In this document: positions 26,683-36,122 of the stretch, piece by piece | Position numbering within the stretch: position 1 is the first letter of the stretch | How the letters are laid out: each line of letters begins with the position of its first letter | Assembly (NCBI RefSeq): GCF_003119115.1 | Contig: NZ_CP022367.1 | Coordinates: forward strand, 1,846,930-1,910,929 | DNA length: 64,000 nt | Direction of reading: 5' to 3' | From: Azospirillum sp. TSH58 | Lineage (GTDB): Bacteria > Pseudomonadota > Alphaproteobacteria > Azospirillales > Azospirillaceae | Position numbers and translations under genes: made by a program | The notes under the pieces: model-generated | Told to the model about the DNA's origin: nothing | Database searches by the model: none | What the model saw: only the letters and a program-made list of their open reading frames with translations

Positions 26683-28212
26683 ATGGACGATAGACTGCCC
26701 TTCGGGTGTTCATACCCGAAAGAGACCGATGGCGAATTCGACGGCGAGGGGCGGGGCGTGCGGCAGCGAAGCTTGCGGTGGTTGAGGCGATGTCTGGTGC
26801 TGGTCAAGCTGGCGCTGATCGGCGGGGCTGTCGCCCTGCTCGTCGAGCACCGGACCGATCTGGCCGGCACCGCCGCCACGCAGGCGCTGCGCCGCGCCGG
26901 CTTTCCGGACGCCGCCGTGACGGTGACCGATCTGTCAATGGAGCGGACCCGCGCCCTGGTCCGTCTGGACCGCCAGGGGACGGTTGGGGGAACCGTTATC
27001 GTCCGTCACCCTCTGGATGCCCTTCTGGAAAGGCGAATCGAGCGCCTCGACCTTGCGGATGTCCGTTTGAGGCTGGACGTGGCCAAGGACGGCGGCCCGC
27101 GCATCGCCGGCTACCCGGTGACCGGCTCCGCAGGGACGGCGGGCAACGGAGGCGCGGCCAGCCAAAACGCGGGCCAAGACGCGGTCGCGATCCCCATCGA
27201 CACCATCCAGCTCGGCGACGCCGCGGTGACCTTGGCGACACCGAAGGGCACGGCCGGCGGAACGCTGCGCCTGACCATGACCCGCGATGGCGCGCTCCAC
27301 CGCGGGCAGGCGACGCTGACCGCGCCGGCCAAGGGGCTGCCGGTCCTGACCCACTGGACCGGCGCCGGCACCATCGCCGAGACGGTGGGCAGCCTGACGG
27401 CCAAGGCCCGTCTCACCTGGGACGGCACGGCGCTGAAAGCCCAGGGCGATCTGCTGCTCGCCGACCTCGCCGGGCAATTCGGGCCGGTCTCGGCCAGCGG
27501 GATCAACGGGGTGCTGTCCCTTCCCAGCCTGTTTCCGCCGGTGATCGCGCCCGGCCAGACGCTGGCGGTGAAGCTGCTCGACGTCGGGCTGCCGCTGACC
27601 GACGGCACCCTCCGCTTCGGCTACGGGACGAAGGGCCGGCTGAGCGTGGAGCGCGCCGAATGGCATTGGGCCGGCGGGGTGCTGCGGGCGGACCCCTTCG
27701 CCATCGACCCGACGGCGCCGCGGGGGACGGTGACGCTGCGGGCGGAGGGCGTCCATCTCGGCCCCATGCTGGCGATGGTCGCGGTGGACGGGCTGGAGGC
27801 GAGCGGAACGGTCAGCGGACGCCTGCCGGTGCGCATCGAGGCGAACTCCGTCCATCTGGACGGCGGGCTGCTGGAGGCCGATGGTCCCGGCACGCTGCGC
27901 TACGACCCCGCGAACCCGCCGGGCTTCCTGAAGGGGGAGGAGGGCAGCCCGACGTCGCTCCTGATGGGCGCGCTGACCGATTTCCGCTACGACACGCTGA
28001 GCGCCACCGTCGAGGGGCAGGCCGGCGGAGAGCTGGCGGTCGGAATCGCCATCCGCGGGTCCAACCCGGCATTCTACGATGGCTATCCGGTCGCGCTTAA
28101 CCTTAAGGTGAGCGGCGCGCTCGACCGGATTCTGCGGCAGAGCCTGGACACCTACCGCATTCCCGAGACGGTGCGCGACCGCATGACGGAGTTCCAACGA
28201 AAGAATCCATGA
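26683..28212 (+). CDS. ydbH: YdbH-like protein (AsmA/TAM-like envelope lipid-transport family)
   Basis: 509 residues. An N-terminal membrane anchor (CLVLVKLALIGGAVALLVEH, about residues 37-56) precedes a long beta-rich periplasmic region. The C-terminal part (LRYDPANPPGFLKGEEGSPT, then LTDFRYDTLSATVEGQAGGE) matches the dicarboxylate-transport/YdbH domain. E. coli YdbH, with YhdP and TamB, is an AsmA-like bridge for phospholipid transfer to the outer membrane. It is shorter than E. coli YdbH (879), so probably a shorter bridge. The ynbE-like and ydbL-like genes follow with ATGA overlaps, exactly as in E. coli, which strongly supports the assignment. Confidence 0.8.
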   Translation: MDDRLPFGCSYPKETDGEFDGEGRGVRQRSLRWLRRCLVLVKLALIGGAVALLVEHRTDLAGTAATQALRRAGFPDAAVTVTDLSMERTRALVRLDRQGTVGGTVIVRHPLDALLERRIERLDLADVRLRLDVAKDGGPRIAGYPVTGSAGTAGNGGAASQNAGQDAVAIPIDTIQLGDAAVTLATPKGTAGGTLRLTMTRDGALHRGQATLTAPAKGLPVLTHWTGAGTIAETVGSLTAKARLTWDGTALKAQGDLLLADLAGQFGPVSASGINGVLSLPSLFPPVIAPGQTLAVKLLDVGLPLTDGTLRFGYGTKGRLSVERAEWHWAGGVLRADPFAIDPTAPRGTVTLRAEGVHLGPMLAMVAVDGLEASGTVSGRLPVRIEANSVHLDGGLLEADGPGTLRYDPANPPGFLKGEEGSPTSLLMGALTDFRYDTLSATVEGQAGGELAVGIAIRGSNPAFYDGYPVALNLKVSGALDRILRQSLDTYRIPETVRDRMTEFQRKNP

Positions 28213-28475
28213 GACACACGGTTCGAAGCCGGCGCGTCCTGACCGCCGCACTGATCGCTGGGTTGGGGGCCGGACTGGGCGCCTGCACCCCGACCGTCAA
28301 GGTCGAGGCGCCCGACAAGCCCATCGAGATCAACCTGAACATCCGCATCGAACAGGAAGTCCGGGTGAAGGTCGAACGCGACCTGGAGAAGGCCATCGCG
28401 GACGATCCGGCGCTGTTCGGCCTGCCGCCGGCCCAGGACGCCTCGGGTGGTGCGAAGGGAGGGAGGAAGCCATGA
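28209..28475 (+). CDS. ynbE: YnbE-like outer-membrane lipoprotein
   Basis: 88 residues. A lipoprotein signal ends in LGAC with acylated Cys26. The mature part contains PTVKVEAPDKPIEINLNIRI followed by EQEVRVKVERDLEK, the hallmark of YnbE. In E. coli YnbE docks with YdbH at the outer membrane to complete the lipid-transfer bridge. It overlaps ydbH and the downstream ydbL-like gene by four bases each. This protein is longer than E. coli YnbE (61) because of a C-terminal extension. Confidence 0.85.
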   Translation: MRHTVRSRRVLTAALIAGLGAGLGACTPTVKVEAPDKPIEINLNIRIEQEVRVKVERDLEKAIADDPALFGLPPAQDASGGAKGGRKP

Positions 28476-28807
28476 AGCGCATGTTTGCCGCCGCCGGGCT
28501 GGTCCTGGCGTTTGCCCTGTCGGCTCCGGCGATGGCGCCGGCCCAGGACGCCCTGGGCGCCGCCAAGGCCGCCGGGCAGATCGGCGAACGTCCGGACGGG
28601 CTGGTCGGGGCGGTCCCCGGCGCGCCGGCCGCCGCGGCCCAACTCGCGGAGCAGGTCAACGCGCAGCGCATCGCCCGCTACCGCGAGATCGCCGGAAGCA
28701 ACGGCACCTCGGTGGATCAGGTCCAGGCCCTGGCCGGAAAGCAGCTGATCGAGCGGACCCCCGCCGGCCAGTATGTGCTGTCGGGCGGGCGTTGGGTCCG
28801 CAAGTAG
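28472..28807 (+). CDS. ydbL: YdbL-like periplasmic protein (DUF1318)
   Basis: 111 residues with a Sec signal peptide (cleavage near APAQD). The mature part has AKAAGQIGERPDGLVGAV, then VNAQRIARYREIAGSNGTSV and LAGKQLIERTPAGQYV, which match the DUF1318/YdbL family. In E. coli YdbL modulates assembly of the YdbH-YnbE complex. Last gene of the ydbH-ynbE-ydbL set; the next gene begins 13 bases later and may be cotranscribed. Confidence 0.88.
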   Translation: MKRMFAAAGLVLAFALSAPAMAPAQDALGAAKAAGQIGERPDGLVGAVPGAPAAAAQLAEQVNAQRIARYREIAGSNGTSVDQVQALAGKQLIERTPAGQYVLSGGRWVRK

Positions 28808-28820
28808 GCTGCCAAGGGGC

Positions 28821-30833
28821 ATGACCGCCGACCTCCGCGCCCGGATCGGGGAGTTCCGCAGGGCGCTGGCCGCCACGCCCGGCGATTCCACGGCTCTGGC
28901 CGGCCTGTTCGCCGCGCTCGACGTACTGGGCGAGCCCGGCACGCCGGAGGAGGCGGTGGCCCGCTCCGCCTTCGGTGAGGCGCTGCGGCGGCAGGGGCGG
29001 GCGGCCGACGCCGAGGCGCACCACCGCGCCGCCCTGTCCTGGCTGCCGGATTTCGGCGGCAACCAGTTCAATCTGGGCCTGACGCTCCAGGCGCTGGGCC
29101 GCATCGCGGAGGCGGCGGAGGCCTATGGCGAGGCCGCGAGGCTGATGCCGCGCTTCGCCCCGGCCCCCTGCAACCAGGGCGTCCTGCTCCGCGCGCTGGG
29201 CCGCCGGGAAGCGGCGGAGACGGCGCTGCGCCGCGCCGTGTCGCTCGACCCCACGCTGGTTCCCGGCTGGCTCAACCTCGGTGCGGTGGTTCAGGAGCGG
29301 GGGCAGGCGGAGGCCGCCGCCGGCTGTTACCGCAACGCCCTGGTCCTGCGTCCCGATCTGGCTGAGGCCCACGCGAATCTCGCGCTGGTGGTGAAGGAGG
29401 CCGGACGTCCGGCGGACAGTCTGCCGGCCTTCGCACGCGCTTTGGCGCTCGGTTTGCCCGACGCGGGCGGCGTGCTGGCCCAGCTCGTCCAGCAGATGCG
29501 GCATCTCTGCCGGTGGGACGGCCTGGCGGAGCGCTCCGCGCAACTGGCCGCCCTGGTGCGCGATGGCGCGACGCGGCAGGTCCATCCCTGGATCTTCCTC
29601 GGCGAGGGGGCCGGTCCGGCGGCGGAACTGGCCTGCGCCCGACGCTACGCGGACTGGCGGACCCGGGCCATCGCCCCTACGCCGGTCCGCCACGACTCCG
29701 GACCGCGCACCCGCCTGCGCGTCGGCTATCTGTCCGCCGACTATCACGAGCACGCCACCGCCGCCCTCATCGCCGAGTTGATCGAGCGTCACGACCGGAG
29801 CCGGGTGGAGGTCATCGGCTACAGCTATGGCCCGGACGACGGGGGCCCGATGCGGCGCCGGCTGGCCGCCGGATTCGACCGTTTCGTGGACCTCACCGGC
29901 TGCTCCCACGCCGACGCTGCGGCGCGCATCCGGGCGGACGGAGTCGACATCCTGGTGGACCTCAAGGGCTACACCCAGCACGCCCGGCCGGAGATCGCCG
30001 CCCACCGGCCCGCTCCGGTGCAAGTGCAGTGGCTGGGCTATCCCGGGACGATGGGAGCGGGGTTCATCGATTACGTGATCGGCGACCCGCTGGTCACGCC
30101 GCTCGACCATCAGCCCTTCTACGCGGAGCGCATCGTCCAGCTTCCGGTCTGCTACCAGCCAAACGACCGCAACCGGCCGATCGGCCCGCCTCCCTCCCGC
30201 GCCGCCTGCGGCCTGCCGGAGCGGGCCATGGTCTTCTGCTGCTTCAACGCCGCCTACAAGATCACGCCCGCCCTGTTCGACCTGTGGTGCCGCCTGCTGC
30301 ACGCCGTGCCGGACAGCGTGCTCTGGCTGCTCGACAGCCACCCGGAGGCGAGCGCGAACCTGCGGCGGGAGGCGGCAAACCGGGGCGTTGCGGCGGACCG
30401 GCTGGCCTTCGCCCCCCGGCGCCCTCCGGCGGAGCATCTGGCGCGCTACCGTCTGGCCGACCTGTTCCTGGACACCACGCCGGTCGGCGCCCACACCACG
30501 GCCAGCGACGCGCTGTGGGCAGGCCTGCCGGTTCTGACGGCGCCGGGGGAGGGATTCGCGTCCCGTGTCGGAGCGAGCCTGCTGCGCGCCGCCGGACTGC
30601 CCGAACTGGCCGTCCGGTCCCTTGCCGATTACGAGGCCATGGCCCTGCGGCTGGCCCACGATCCGGACGGCCTCGCCCGGTTGAAAGCGCGTCTCGCCGC
30701 GGAACGGGGCCGCGCGCCGCTGTTCGACACCGACCGCCTCGCCCGCGCCCTGGAGAGCGCCTACGCAACGATGTGGCACATCCATACCGCCGGAAAGCCG
30801 CCCCGCGCCTTTGCCGTTCCGGACGAGGATTAA
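28821..30833 (+). CDS. TPR-SPINDLY/OGT-like glycosyltransferase (GT41 family)
   Basis: 670 residues from the ATG at 28821 (AAGGGG upstream). Residues 1-220 form about six TPR units. The rest is the GT41 catalytic region: LRVGYLSADYHEHATAALIA, the segment ILVDLKGYTQHARPEIAAHR, VQWLGYPGTMGAGFIDYVI, and the donor-binding LDTTPVGAHTTASDALWAGL with PVLTAPGEGFASRVGASLL. GT41 proteins transfer GlcNAc, fucose or glucose to Ser/Thr/Asn of proteins; bacterial members often modify flagellin or adhesins. No signal peptide. The stop overlaps the convergent coiled-coil gene by 4 bases. Confidence 0.88.
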   Translation: MTADLRARIGEFRRALAATPGDSTALAGLFAALDVLGEPGTPEEAVARSAFGEALRRQGRAADAEAHHRAALSWLPDFGGNQFNLGLTLQALGRIAEAAEAYGEAARLMPRFAPAPCNQGVLLRALGRREAAETALRRAVSLDPTLVPGWLNLGAVVQERGQAEAAAGCYRNALVLRPDLAEAHANLALVVKEAGRPADSLPAFARALALGLPDAGGVLAQLVQQMRHLCRWDGLAERSAQLAALVRDGATRQVHPWIFLGEGAGPAAELACARRYADWRTRAIAPTPVRHDSGPRTRLRVGYLSADYHEHATAALIAELIERHDRSRVEVIGYSYGPDDGGPMRRRLAAGFDRFVDLTGCSHADAAARIRADGVDILVDLKGYTQHARPEIAAHRPAPVQVQWLGYPGTMGAGFIDYVIGDPLVTPLDHQPFYAERIVQLPVCYQPNDRNRPIGPPPSRAACGLPERAMVFCCFNAAYKITPALFDLWCRLLHAVPDSVLWLLDSHPEASANLRREAANRGVAADRLAFAPRRPPAEHLARYRLADLFLDTTPVGAHTTASDALWAGLPVLTAPGEGFASRVGASLLRAAGLPELAVRSLADYEAMALRLAHDPDGLARLKARLAAERGRAPLFDTDRLARALESAYATMWHIHTAGKPPRAFAVPDED

Positions 30834-31555
30834 GGGAAGGGGCAGCGGTCGGCGGTCACCTCCACGAAGGAGCGGGCGCCGGGCGCGAAGGTGAATCGAT
30901 ACTCGGTGTTGTCGAGCACCACCGTCTGGTGCAGGGGCAGAACGCCCTTGGCGACCGTTTCCTTGCCGCCCATGCCGGCGATCTTGATGGTCACCGGCTG
31001 CGCCGGGTCGAACCAGCTCTCGGCGTTGCCCTGGGCGTTGCGCGAGGATTGGCCCTCGCCGCTGACGGTCACCGCGCCGTTGTTGAAGCTGGTGCTGCGG
31101 TTGCCCGATTTCAGGAGGGGGGTGGCCAGGGCGAATCGCTTGGTTTCCGCCGGCTGGCAGTTGCGCACCGCCTGGACCTGGGCGATCACGAAGGCGAGGC
31201 GGTTGGGGTCCATGCCCCCCTTCAGCCGTTCCGACACCAGTCCGGCCAGCCGCGCGAGATCGCCCGACGGCACCTCGCGCTGGAGCCGGCCCTCCAGCTC
31301 CGCCGCGCGGGCCTCCGCCGTGCGGGCGGCGTGCTGCATCTGGCTGGCCAGCAGCTCCAACTCCGCCTTCTGGCGCGACAGGGTGGAGATTTCCTCCCGC
31401 AAGGTGACGTCGCGGCCCTTCAACTGCTCGATGCCCATCTGGTAGGCGAACAGACCGACACCGAGGAGAACGGCGGCGAACAGACCGAACTTCGCAAACC
31501 CCGCCCAGAAGCGGCGGCGATAACGGCGTTCGTAGTCGTAGCGTCCCAAGGCCAT
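30830..31555 (-). CDS. membrane-anchored coiled-coil protein, function unknown
   Basis: 241 residues from the ATG at 31555. After a basic start (MALGRYDYERRYRRRFWAGF) there is one transmembrane helix (about residues 22-42). A coiled coil of about 55 residues follows (TLREEISTLSRQKAELELLA, then ARTAEARAAELEGRLQ) and then a beta-rich C-terminal domain (about 120-241) with two Cys. I know no family name. The topology (N-in, periplasmic domain) suggests an envelope role. It lies 96 bases downstream of lptD on the same strand, so it could be cotranscribed with it. Confidence 0.65.
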   Translation of the reverse strand: MALGRYDYERRYRRRFWAGFAKFGLFAAVLLGVGLFAYQMGIEQLKGRDVTLREEISTLSRQKAELELLASQMQHAARTAEARAAELEGRLQREVPSGDLARLAGLVSERLKGGMDPNRLAFVIAQVQAVRNCQPAETKRFALATPLLKSGNRSTSFNNGAVTVSGEGQSSRNAQGNAESWFDPAQPVTIKIAGMGGKETVAKGVLPLHQTVVLDNTEYRFTFAPGARSFVEVTADRCPFP

Positions 31556-31632
31556 GTGCAGCAAACCCGAGCGGAAGAAGAGGGTGCTATGGCTACCCAG
31601 ATCGGACGCCCGATGCAACCCCTTGACCTTGG

Positions 31633-31648
31633 CGGCAGACGCCGCCCC
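31633..31648 (-). terminator. small GC hairpin after lptD
   Basis: GGCGGC/GCCGCC with a 4-base loop, 4 bases beyond the lptD stop on the minus strand. No T-run follows, so it is at most an attenuator between lptD and the coiled-coil gene. Confidence 0.25.
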
Positions 31649-31651
31649 CGG

Positions 31652-34057
31652 TCAGTTGCTGGCCCCGGACGGGCCGAGGAATCCGGCGCTGATCCCCGGC
31701 GTGCGGAACTCGCCCACGTTCTTGAACACGAAGCGGAAGAAGATGGTGTTTCCTTCCTGTTCGCCGTTCTGGATGGTGGTGTAGTCGCGCTGGGCGATGG
31801 TCTCGAAGATCAGGCATTCGTCCTGATAGCGGATGACGCCGGCGCTGGAGCGCGGCCCAGCATCGGGGCGGAACGCCTGGGAGTGGGACAGGCTGAGCGA
31901 CCAGTGCTGCGAGAACTGCGACGCCAGGGTGAGGCTGGCCTGCTCGACCTCGTTCCGTTCCACGACGTAGGGGTTTTCCGTCTGGTCGACGTAGGTGTAG
32001 GTGCTGTAGAGCCGCAGCAGCGGCACGCCGGCCGATGCGTTGACCGAATGGCGGCGCGGCTTCAGCGTGTCGTGGTCGATGCGGAAGCCGTAGTTCAGGT
32101 CCAGCCAGTCCGCCGGGCGCAGATCGAGACGGCCGACATAATCCGACGACTTCTTGTCGAGGCCCGACCCGCCGCGGAAGTTCTCGGTATCGTCGGCGCG
32201 GAAGCTCTGGCCGACGAACAGGCTTGCCGACCCCGTCTTGTAGCCCTGGAACGTGGTGCGCAGGCCATAGGTGGCGCGCAGGCCGCCATCCAGACGATCG
32301 ATGCCGGTAAAGCGGTTGGGCATCAGCAGGTTGATCTCGTCGAACTCGACGTCGAGGCTGTCCTCGTTCGGGAAGGCCGGATCATTGTCCACCTTCGGCG
32401 ACAGGCTGACCTGCCCGATGGGCTCGATGGTCTGGAAGTTGTTCTCGCCATAGCGGACGAAGGGGTAGCGGACCGTCGTCGTGGCCTGCGGGAAGAAGCG
32501 CAGGCGCTGCACGCTGTCGTTGCCGGTGCCTGCCGGATCGTTCGGGTCGAACCGCTGGGCGGTGTAGCCGGCCAGCAGGACGCTGCCTTCGACCGTGGTG
32601 ACGAAGCCGAGGTTGGAATAGATGTCCCGCTGCCATCCCGGCTGCATGGCCAGCCGCTGGGTGTCGGGACCGCCGCTGCCCGGCCGGGCGATCGCCAGCA
32701 GGCTGCTGTCCAGAGACCAGCGCCCGCCCATCAGGCTGCCCGGCTCGCCCAGCGCGTTGTAGCGCGCCTCGGGCAGCACGTAGGGCTCCTGCACCGGGTT
32801 GCCCCAGCGCAGGTCCTGGAAGCTGTAGGCGTTGACCGCCGCGTAGTTGCGCCCGTTGAAGCCTTCGACGAAGGCCCGGCTGGTCAGCACCTCGTCGCGG
32901 ATGTTGAAGTAGCGGCGCAGATACAGCTCGTCGCTGGCCCGCTTTAGATTGAAGCCCCAGCGCCACGTCTCGTCGATGTCGAACAGGCCGCTGGCGAAGG
33001 CGTGGCCGCGCCAGCGCCGGTCGTCGGCGCCCTTCAGCGTGCCGTTGGGGATCTCCCCCTGCGTGCCCGACACGTCGAGCTGCAGCCGTCCGTTCTCGAA
33101 GCGCTTGCGGTACTGGCCGCCCAGGAAGAGGCCTTGGTTGGAGTAGCCGCCGACGTCGAACGTCGCATCCTGATCCGGCGCGATGTCCCAGTAATAGTGG
33201 GAAATGACGCCGAAACCGAGGGTCGAGTTGTTCCGGAAGCTGGGCGTCAGGAAGCCCGAGCGCCGGTCCACCGTCGGATCGGGGTGGGAGAGGTAAGGGG
33301 TGTAGAAGAACGGGACGCCGAACATTTCCATGAAGGCGTCGCGGTAGCGGACCTCGTGGTCCTCGTTGTCCTGCACCACGCGGGCGGCGCGGATCTGCCA
33401 GACCGGCGCGCGGGTCGGATCGGACTGGCAGAGTTCGCAGGGGCTGTAGACGGCGCGGTTCAGGCGGATCAGCCGCCCGCCGCGCCGCTCGCCCTCGGTG
33501 CCGGCCATGCGGCTGTTGTCGGTCATCAGCACGCGGACGTTCTCGACGAACGCATCGCGCATGTCGTCGGTCAGTTCCGCGTAGTTGGAGAACAGGATGT
33601 CGCCCGAGGGCTCGACCAGACGGACGTTGCCGGAGGCGATCACCACCTTGGTCTTCTGGTTGTAGGTGATGGCGTCGGCGTGGACCGTCCGCGCGCCCTG
33701 CGACAGCTCGACGTTGCCCGAGGCCGTCACGAGGCTGTTCGCCTCGTCGAAGGTGACCGTGTCCGCTCCCAGAAGGACCGGAGGGTCCTGCGGCTTGCCG
33801 TTCGACGGTCCCGGCGACGGAACGACGACTTCGAGGCGTCCTCCCTGCTCCGCCCCGGCGGGCGGCGCGGCGTTCGCCTGCGCGGCCGGAGGGGGAGGCT
33901 GCTGCGCGTCGGCCAGATCGGCCAGGACGACGCCGCAGGCGGCCATCAGGGCGACGATGCCGGATCGCAGGACCAGCGACCGGCGGTCCAACGGGCGGTG
34001 CATCTTCGGGCTGGTGGCGCGGGCGCGCCGGGCATGTCGGGACGGGAGCTGGGACAT
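31652..34057 (-). CDS. lptD: LPS-assembly protein LptD
   Basis: 801 residues from the ATG at 34057; starts at 34150 or 34003 are also in frame. A long signal peptide region (SLVLRSGIVALMAACGVVLA) precedes the OstA-type beta-jellyroll (ADTVTFDEANSLVTASGNVE, NQKTKVVIASGNVRLVEPSG). A Cys pair (PCELCQ) follows near residue 220, then a C-terminal beta-barrel with alternating hydrophobic strands ending RFVFKNVGEF. LptD with LptE inserts LPS into the outer leaflet; it is essential in most Gram-negatives. Unlike many alphaproteobacteria, surA-pdxA-ksgA do not follow. Confidence 0.9.
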   Translation of the reverse strand: MSQLPSRHARRARATSPKMHRPLDRRSLVLRSGIVALMAACGVVLADLADAQQPPPPAAQANAAPPAGAEQGGRLEVVVPSPGPSNGKPQDPPVLLGADTVTFDEANSLVTASGNVELSQGARTVHADAITYNQKTKVVIASGNVRLVEPSGDILFSNYAELTDDMRDAFVENVRVLMTDNSRMAGTEGERRGGRLIRLNRAVYSPCELCQSDPTRAPVWQIRAARVVQDNEDHEVRYRDAFMEMFGVPFFYTPYLSHPDPTVDRRSGFLTPSFRNNSTLGFGVISHYYWDIAPDQDATFDVGGYSNQGLFLGGQYRKRFENGRLQLDVSGTQGEIPNGTLKGADDRRWRGHAFASGLFDIDETWRWGFNLKRASDELYLRRYFNIRDEVLTSRAFVEGFNGRNYAAVNAYSFQDLRWGNPVQEPYVLPEARYNALGEPGSLMGGRWSLDSSLLAIARPGSGGPDTQRLAMQPGWQRDIYSNLGFVTTVEGSVLLAGYTAQRFDPNDPAGTGNDSVQRLRFFPQATTTVRYPFVRYGENNFQTIEPIGQVSLSPKVDNDPAFPNEDSLDVEFDEINLLMPNRFTGIDRLDGGLRATYGLRTTFQGYKTGSASLFVGQSFRADDTENFRGGSGLDKKSSDYVGRLDLRPADWLDLNYGFRIDHDTLKPRRHSVNASAGVPLLRLYSTYTYVDQTENPYVVERNEVEQASLTLASQFSQHWSLSLSHSQAFRPDAGPRSSAGVIRYQDECLIFETIAQRDYTTIQNGEQEGNTIFFRFVFKNVGEFRTPGISAGFLGPSGASN

Positions 34058-34151
34058 GCGGAACGTTTGAGGTAACCAACCGGCCAAGTCAACGGTTTCG
34101 CGGCATGTCTCGCGAATTGTCCGACGTCTGTTGCCGGCTGGATAAATCATG

Positions 34152-34186
34152 AAAAAAGGGACCGCCCGCGACAGGCGGACAGCCCC
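34152..34186 (-). terminator. rho-independent terminator after the Lrp-domain gene
   Basis: On the minus strand a GC-rich stem (CCGCC/GGCGG extended by GGG/CCC across a bulge) is followed by six T (34157-34152). It lies 43 bases beyond the stop of the stand-alone Lrp-domain gene and ends the helicase operon. Confidence 0.6.
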
Positions 34187-34228
34187 TTGTTCGAGCCCTT
34201 TCCAGGCGGCCGTCCGGCCGCCCGACCC

Positions 34229-34471
34229 TCAGGCGAACGCCTTGTAGGCGATGAGCGTGAAGGTGTCGCGCACCCCGGTCAGGGTCTGGATGTTTTCGGT
34301 CACGAATCGGCCGATGTCCAGATCCTGGGGCAGATAGCACTTCATCAGCAGATCATACTGGCCGGAGATCGAGTGGACCTCCGACACCTGCTCGATGTCC
34401 TGAACGGCCTGATCGGCCACCTGATAGGCCTTGCCCAGCTCGCACTTGACCATGACGAAGATGGTCTGCAT
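34229..34471 (-). CDS. stand-alone Lrp/AsnC ligand-binding (RAM) domain protein
   Basis: 80 residues. The whole protein is one RAM/AsnC_trans_reg domain: FVMVKCELGKAYQVADQAVQ, then HSISGQYDLLMKCYLPQDLD and NIQTLTGVRDTFTLIAYKAF. The helix-turn-helix of Lrp regulators is absent, so it cannot bind DNA by itself. Such proteins bind amino acids and form octameric rings, and may act by mixing with full-length Lrp proteins. It starts 5 bases after the DEAD-box helicase stop, which implies cotranscription. Confidence 0.88.
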   Translation of the reverse strand: MQTIFVMVKCELGKAYQVADQAVQDIEQVSEVHSISGQYDLLMKCYLPQDLDIGRFVTENIQTLTGVRDTFTLIAYKAFA

Positions 34472-34476
34472 GGCGG

Positions 34477-36057
34477 TCAGCCCTCCTGCGAGGATTGCTC
34501 GGCGGATTCGGCCGGGGCGGGGCGCCGCGCGGAGCGGAGCATGAAGGCCGGCATATGATCGCCGAAGCCGATCACGGGTGTGTCGTCCTCGTCCTCGTCG
34601 CGGCGACGGCGGCGATCGCGGTCACGATCGCGACGCGGCTCCTGGCGGCGGCTCTCGGCAGCGGCCAGCGACTCGCGCGGCTGACGCTCCTCACGGGGCT
34701 GCCGCTCCTCGCGGACCGGGCGATCGTCGCGGCTTGGCCGCTCCTCGCGCGGTTGACGCTCCTCACGCGGCTGCCGCTCTTCGCGGGCCTGACGCTCCTC
34801 ACGGGGCGCCCGGTCCTCGCGTTCCGGGCGCTCGGCGCGCTGCTCGCGCGGCGCGCGGTCGCCGCGCTCCTTGTCCTTGCCACGGCCACGGCTGCGGCCA
34901 CGGCGCGCCTCGTCCTCGCTGAGGAACTCGGCCGACTCGAGGCCGTCAATCGCGATCAACGGAATCTCCCGCTTGATGAGACGGCCGATGGCCGAAACCT
35001 GCTTGCCGTCCAGCGGGCTGGCGAGCGTGAAGGCACGTCCCGAGCGACCGGCCCGGCCGGTGCGTCCGATGCGGTGGACATAGTCTTCGGCGCTGATCGG
35101 CACGTCGAAATTGAAGACGTGGCTGAGCCCCTGAACGTCCAGGCCGCGAGCAGCCACGTCGGAACAGACGAGCAGCGTGATCTCGCCCTTCTTGAAGGCC
35201 TCCAGCGTCTCCATCCGCTTCGACTGCACCATGTCGCCGTGCAGCGCGCCGGCGTTGAAGCCGTGGCTCTCCAGCGACTTCTGCAGGATGGCGACGTCGC
35301 GCTTGCGGTTGCAGAAGATGAAGGCGTTCTTGACGTCCTCGGTGCGCAGCAGGTGGCGCAGCGCCTTGCGCTTGTCCTCCTCGTGCACCAGGACCATGGC
35401 CTGGGTCACCGTCTCCGACGGGGAGGCGGGCGGGGCGACGGTCACTTCCTTCGGGTTCGACAGGAAGGCGTCGGCCAGACGGCGGATCTCCGGCGGCATG
35501 GTGGCGGAGAAGAACAGCGTCTGCCGCAGCTTGGGCAGCTTGCTGACGATCCGCTCGATGTCCGGGATGAAGCCCATGTCGAGCATCCGGTCCGCCTCGT
35601 CGATGACGAAGACCTTGATGTCGTTGAGCATGATGTTGCCGCGCTCGAACAGGTCGATCAGGCGGCCCGGCGTCGCGATCAGCACGTCCACCCCGCGGTC
35701 CAGCCGCTTCACCTGCTCGGTGAAGGTCTCGCCGCCGATCAGGAGCGCCATGCTGAGCTTGTGGTGCTTGCCGTAGGTCTCGAAGCTCTCGGCGACCTGG
35801 GCAGCCAGCTCCCGAGTCGGCTCGAGGATGAGCGACCGGGGCATGCGCGCCCGGGCCCGGCCCGAGGCCAGGATGCTGATCATCGGCAAGGTGAAGCTGG
35901 CCGTCTTCCCGGTGCCGGTTTGCGCGCAGCCGAGCACGTCGCGGCCTTGCAGGACCCAGGGAATGGCCTGTTCCTGAATTGGCGTCGGCTGGGTGTAACC
36001 TTTGTCCTCGATTGCCCGCAGGACGTCAGGTCCAAGCCCAAGTTCCGAAAAGAGCAT
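34477..36057 (-). CDS. rhlE: DEAD-box RNA helicase (RhlE type)
   Basis: 526 residues from the ATG at 36057. All superfamily 2 motifs are present: Q-motif (GYTQPTPIQEQAIP), AQTGTGKT, PTRELA, DEAD box as DEADRMLDMGF, SAT, and HRIGRTGRAGRSG near residue 340. The C-terminal 130 residues are a low-complexity, Arg/Glu-rich tail with tandem PREERQ-type hexapeptides (about 34640-34870), typical for binding structured RNA. RhlE helicases act in ribosome assembly and mRNA decay, often at low temperature. Cotranscribed with the downstream RAM-domain gene. The exact subfamily (RhlE or CsdA-like) is inferred. Confidence 0.88.
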   Translation of the reverse strand: MLFSELGLGPDVLRAIEDKGYTQPTPIQEQAIPWVLQGRDVLGCAQTGTGKTASFTLPMISILASGRARARMPRSLILEPTRELAAQVAESFETYGKHHKLSMALLIGGETFTEQVKRLDRGVDVLIATPGRLIDLFERGNIMLNDIKVFVIDEADRMLDMGFIPDIERIVSKLPKLRQTLFFSATMPPEIRRLADAFLSNPKEVTVAPPASPSETVTQAMVLVHEEDKRKALRHLLRTEDVKNAFIFCNRKRDVAILQKSLESHGFNAGALHGDMVQSKRMETLEAFKKGEITLLVCSDVAARGLDVQGLSHVFNFDVPISAEDYVHRIGRTGRAGRSGRAFTLASPLDGKQVSAIGRLIKREIPLIAIDGLESAEFLSEDEARRGRSRGRGKDKERGDRAPREQRAERPEREDRAPREERQAREERQPREERQPREERPSRDDRPVREERQPREERQPRESLAAAESRRQEPRRDRDRDRRRRRDEDEDDTPVIGFGDHMPAFMLRSARRPAPAESAEQSSQEG

Positions 36058-36122
36058 CCAACCTGTTTCTGTCTGGAGTGCGAAAATCGTGCCGATACGG
36101 CCCGACGAGTAGATGGTGCGGC

